Source: CAZICM01 sp964537685 (lineage in GTDB: Bacteria > Myxococcota_A > Polyangia > Polyangiales > Polyangiaceae). Taken from it: DNA of 64,000 nucleotides. Position 1 is the first letter of the stretch; each line of letters starts with the position of its first letter. The notes under the pieces were generated by a model, which was given only the letters and a program-made list of their open reading frames with translations, was not told the origin of the DNA and did not search any database. Made by a program: the position numbers and the translations under genes. The stretch lies in assembly GCA_964537685.1 (NCBI GenBank), contig CAZICM010000012.1, positions 124,001-188,000 on the forward strand, in the 5' to 3' direction. Of this stretch, positions 62,301-64,000 are shown piece after piece.

Positions 62301-64000
62301 GCACCGCGATTACACGATGGCATGGGAACAAGCTGTCGAAAGCTACGCGAGAGGCGGCCGGGCCGGAGGCGAAGAGTGTCTATCCGGCCTTGAAATTCTG
62401 CTTTTGCGCATCGATCGCGAAGCGGCTGATCAGCGGCCATTGCTCGCCCAAGCCGTCGACGCGCTGACAGAAGCGTATCGCTCACGGAACGATTGGAAGC
62501 GCCTCGTGGCTCTTCTCGAAGTCCGCTTGATCGCAGCGGAGAACGATACCGCCCGCGTCGAGATCCTCCGGGAAAGCGCTCGCCTGCTCGAGCTGGAAGG
62601 ACTCGATTTATCTGGGGCTTTCGATGCTATTTGGCGGGCTTTCCTGCTGATTCCATCGGCCGAACTGGCTTCAGAAGCGCTGAGGCTTGCCAGGGCCGCA
62701 GGGCGATTCCAGGAAGTGGCCGACGCGCTGACAACTTCGCTCGATGGCCGCGCCGACGTCCCCGTACCGGTTCTTTGCGAGCTGTGGTGGAACGTTGCCC
62801 TGTGGCACCGCGATAGCCGGCGCGATCCCGACGCCGCCGAACGCGCAGTTATCCGGGCCTTGTCTTACGATCCAGACAGCGTGGAGATGCTGACGGCTCT
62901 TGCCGAACTGCAGCGCAGAAACAGAAATCGCTCGCTTGTGGATACGCTGCTCAGGCTCGCCGAAGTCGTTCCCGATCCGCTCGCGCTCTACCGCGAAGCC
63001 GTTGAAACCGCTTTCGACCCTATCGCCGATCCCGTCCTGACGCGGCAGATTGCCGAACAGCTCCACACGGTTGCCCTCACCCGCGCTGAATCGGAAGGGC
63101 CGGAAAGCCCATCCCTTTCATCGGCCCTGTGGGCTCTGGATGTGCTGGTCAGGCTTTCGCGCGAGGACGGCGATCGGGCGCGCGTGATGGATCTGTGCCT
63201 GAAGGGCGCCGAGATCCCCTTCCCTGCCGCTGAACGCAAACGGCTTCGCATGACAGCCGCCGAAGTCGCCGAAACGGAAAGCGCTATCGCCATTTACAAG
63301 TCTCTCTTCGATGAAGAGCCGACCGATGGGCGCGTGGCTTCCGAACTTGAAACGCTGTACCGGACCACAGGCCGCATCAGCGAGCTCATTTCAATGCGCA
63401 AGCGCCAGGTCGAGGTCGCCGAAAATATCGATTTCCGCGTGAGCCTTCGCTTCGATCTTGCGCTCTTGTTCGCGCGGGAAGGCGAACGCGAACAGGCCCT
63501 CGATGCGCTTCGCCATAACCTCCGCGAGGCGGCTCTGCATGTTCCATCGGTGGAAAAACTCTGTGAACTGCTCGAGCAAAAGGGCAGCTTCCAAGAGCTT
63601 GTCGATCTGCTCGAAGGTCAGGCCGAACTGCGTGAAGGGCTTGGCCAAGGCGGCGCTGAAGCGGGAATGGCTCCTGCCGATTTGTGGGGACGCGCAGCAG
63701 CGCTCGCAGAACAAAAACTCGGCGATGTTCCGCGCGCAATTGCCGATCACCGCCGTGCCGCCGCATTCGATGCAACCTCATCGCTCGATGCGCTGGCCCG
63801 CCTGCTCACCGCCCGGGGTGAGCACGCTCAGGCGGCGGAAGTGCTCGATCGGCTTTGTGTACTCACGCCCGCGGAATCCGCACACGTTGAATACCTAAGA
63901 CTGGCGGAGGCTCTCGTCGCCGCGGGCGATGCCCAAAGCGCGCGCACCCGCCTCGAACACGCGGCCGCCATCGTCAAGAACCCGACCCCTGTTCGCGATC
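56335..64000 (+). CDS. giant TPR repeat protein, runs off window end
   Basis: One frame is open from an ATG (MSSDPKSRAPLRFDTLADFL) through more than 2,550 codons to the window end. It has no signal peptide and is almost wholly helical, built of degenerate 34-residue TPR units, such as TLKLYQQILKIEPGDVNARK, ALAHLEEILRINPADDGALV, ALAVFRKALAFSPSSPKLLA and ASELYARVLAINPDHAEALE. Such giant TPR proteins occur in myxobacteria and are thought to be scaffolds. The large antisense frames here are shadows of the biased codons. No ribosome site is evident at the ATG. The C-terminus is unknown. Confidence 0.93.
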   Translation, partial: MSSDPKSRAPLRFDTLADFLGQKLDREPAVLDLLLTAEQKGQGKPELWPLLHEAAQRDGRLSELGAAYERVAKDKKIKTLPPAGQAEILVNGGLFFADVNPDAGKAIDFFEKAIAALPGHPLAFERLEKLLMDNDELGKLCDLYLAAAPTRSEKSQQLEMLRAGVDLSAGVGDDERTLKLYQQILKIEPGDVNARKELEESFMRLGRFADTAALLEQALGSSPSPADSEAVSIRGRALKLYVNELKQPDKALAHLEEILRINPADDGALVVAQQMLGNKNLAARAASLLADALDRAGNAEGASKMLAIEIENLRGPKRIEAQKKLANLIFKKMGDIHGAFAHVEAIVSADPGDEEFRQRYREIAVALDKRADVAKTLTRSLVAAKEPALKAKINVELGELYVELGDVKKARMTFQGVLDAGGDEGATLRAARAMAKLSEGSGDQKTLIAMLEKLVDLEDSPDSKAEVGLRLAKMYEQDLSDEKSAARVYRKLFDTPAEPDALIALERLSEAAGNFKDLADVLERRSILEGDSDEGRELAFRAADIRTSKLNDRAAALESWRVYIATHGPSREVHARMFPLLEQEKKWEELAQRLTREADLAPEAERPAVLSRIGQIRFGKLGDERGGLEAFREALAMDRSERTSRSVMEKALSSGSHRAFAASVLDPIARQEGAAELLVRVLETKGSLAADVNDQLSAFAEAAALCEKELSNAKRALEISGRGLLIAIEELAVPEPPAGMEIQANLWLGRALSYGAQNAAGRAEVLSKALGDRDISTPWLSELAEHTGEALAESGQGAQALAVFRKALAFSPSSPKLLARVDELLQEQGSPEERAAMYQTALQTAEEPAAKRKLLHKIGMLELSELGNPAAAAETFRKILSEEPSDRKAYEALLAAHDKMGPSEAYYADLEQGLQTAEGKEREALRLKLAQIALALGNKEHALDQYRGLLADHAVFSPQDFDTLEKLAIEQNDVQLLCSVLNKRVEGSEEPAEQAKWLERLGDLAQERQGDKQAAAEYWKRAGAAAEKAAASASDLGYAQRLYERALAINTTDQKAAEQLVALYQRGELWEKLPPIYEMLLRSARDAQEAVRRLLAFEEAAIRAKVPQRFVDAAATVERLYGPLPNALSAAVQLSLARVLAAEPDRQDEAAAIYRKLLESPESDLKSIYTAFEGFLEGKTRHEDRRYLYAFRLARATEDERIPLLLAWAQDEERTMSDAKAASELYARVLAINPDHAEALEARARLLLDAGDVEGAVLLIATQRNARTGESRAALDRHLATLYIERLDRPWLALSTIEPVLEENPGDEEAIAIAARTLDHPDTRARAASVLEQVCDRAESQEIRTKILDTLLSTPSDAPELRAKRTGWFERLLAPLSDNPHKALEVTLRAVAERPNEAALWDRVEQLGRETSLPEMVAEAYRREIQRQKEGQQLDMDAIEELGRRAVEYHEQWKDDPTEIAALLAQIVELIPESTWAFERLKMAYNASEQWEALFSLYDRALERVLDRSDRMMLLEEAVEAARNLAIDTERTMGYLEQLLPLKKDARTRSSLERLYEKHGKFRPLIDLLSGQLGELDTEAAQRMRCRIAGLWLDGLQNAASAFEVIAQILKLEPTRSEGIALLEKLLELTARMKEANTASAEALGARSKAAGLLEHRYRSDGKSADLVRVLSVSLESLTDVGERAARLREITEVRRDTLGDLPGALEAAAALFVIEPGTAANRAELERLAAELKRYDSLALALREASAGLQNRAQSRQLLIDAAAIYRDHLQDLAQAIELHTPIIELAEGDNGALLSALQELNRLLKAMEKAAERCTVLERLATVETSPEAKKQVLGEAARIAWTDLGDADRAIANYRARFRDDALDLEALDGIVTAQEQTGRFRDLVETLGLRAGAKIELGRTAEGRADFVSAARILDEQVGDADAAIDAWTALRGRLGPDAESGDALAALLSRRQKWDELVALLEHEIELSGAGERHAALLCRLGNVHRDYTMAWEQAVESYARGGRAGGEECLSGLEILLLRIDREAADQRPLLAQAVDALTEAYRSRNDWKRLVALLEVRLIAAENDTARVEILRESARLLELEGLDLSGAFDAIWRAFLLIPSAELASEALRLARAAGRFQEVADALTTSLDGRADVPVPVLCELWWNVALWHRDSRRDPDAAERAVIRALSYDPDSVEMLTALAELQRRNRNRSLVDTLLRLAEVVPDPLALYREAVETAFDPIADPVLTRQIAEQLHTVALTRAESEGPESPSLSSALWALDVLVRLSREDGDRARVMDLCLKGAEIPFPAAERKRLRMTAAEVAETESAIAIYKSLFDEEPTDGRVASELETLYRTTGRISELISMRKRQVEVAENIDFRVSLRFDLALLFAREGEREQALDALRHNLREAALHVPSVEKLCELLEQKGSFQELVDLLEGQAELREGLGQGGAEAGMAPADLWGRAAALAEQKLGDVPRAIADHRRAAAFDATSSLDALARLLTARGEHAQAAEVLDRLCVLTPAESAHVEYLRLAEALVAAGDAQSARTRLEHAAAIVKNPTPVRD

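Noticed and set aside
1..64000. tRNA, rRNA, riboswitch, insertion sequence or prophage
   Set aside because: I read all gaps and saw no cloverleaf, rRNA segment, transposase, integrase or long inverted repeat with flanking duplications.

Overview
The window looks like a chromosome segment of a Gram-negative, GC-rich, gene-dense bacterium. The best fit is a myxobacterium-type organism (Myxococcota, probably Polyangiales). The clues are several Gly/Ser-rich lipoproteins, a eukaryotic-type Ser/Thr kinase coupled to a TPR protein, a PP2C phosphatase, a very large TPR protein, and beta-propeller lipoproteins. This placement is inference from family content only. I see no rRNA, tRNA, CRISPR array, insertion sequence or prophage, and no stretch over 300 bases without a gene.

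Layout. 1-4.8 kb (minus): a truncated Gly-rich lipoprotein, an AI-2E-type permease, a HIT hydrolase, a small periplasmic protein, and a ParA/MinD-like ATPase with a degenerate P-loop next to an unknown partner. 4.8-11.1 kb (minus): the conserved aroA-cmk-rpsA block, with two unknown envelope proteins between cmk and rpsA and a clear terminator after rpsA. 11.1-19.1 kb: a CrtI-like FAD oxidoreductase, a D-Ala-D-Ala ligase, a tandem radical SAM fusion, and a signalling group (PP2C, FIST, GAF). 19.2-25.7 kb (plus): an ABC-2 exporter (ATPase plus two permeases, with an exported protein gene between the permeases), an HExxH membrane protein, and a TPR protein coupled to a Ser/Thr kinase. 25.8-36.9 kb (plus): two lipoproteins, a TPR/SLOG/cyclase-like protein, and a chain of stop-start-overlapping genes: an exported isoaspartate methyltransferase, a ferritin-like membrane protein, a carbamoyltransferase and a class II aldolase/SDR fusion. 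These are followed by a DUF5989-type peptide and a YihY/BrkB protein. 36.9-42 kb: a PHP/CehA-type metallohydrolase (minus), then an NfeD-like protein with two flotillin paralogues (plus). 42-47.7 kb: lower-recognition genes, including a small envelope operon, an acyltransferase-like protein lacking the catalytic His/Asp pair, and a lipoprotein gene broken by two compensating frameshifts. 47.7-56.3 kb: glnE, a metallophosphoesterase, an FHA-GGDEF diguanylate cyclase, a beta-helix lipoprotein, a repeat-containing membrane protein, a NUDIX hydrolase and a Tat-type esterase. From 56.3 kb to the window edge there is one open frame for a giant TPR protein.

The best candidates for new biology are the tandem radical SAM fusion, the TPR-SLOG-pseudocyclase protein, the translationally coupled carbamoyltransferase operon with a membrane diiron-type protein, and the NfeD/flotillin trio with its Asp/His-rich linker. 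AT-only repeats built on TAATATT occur at three of the five convergent gene junctions, which suggests a shared non-coding element.
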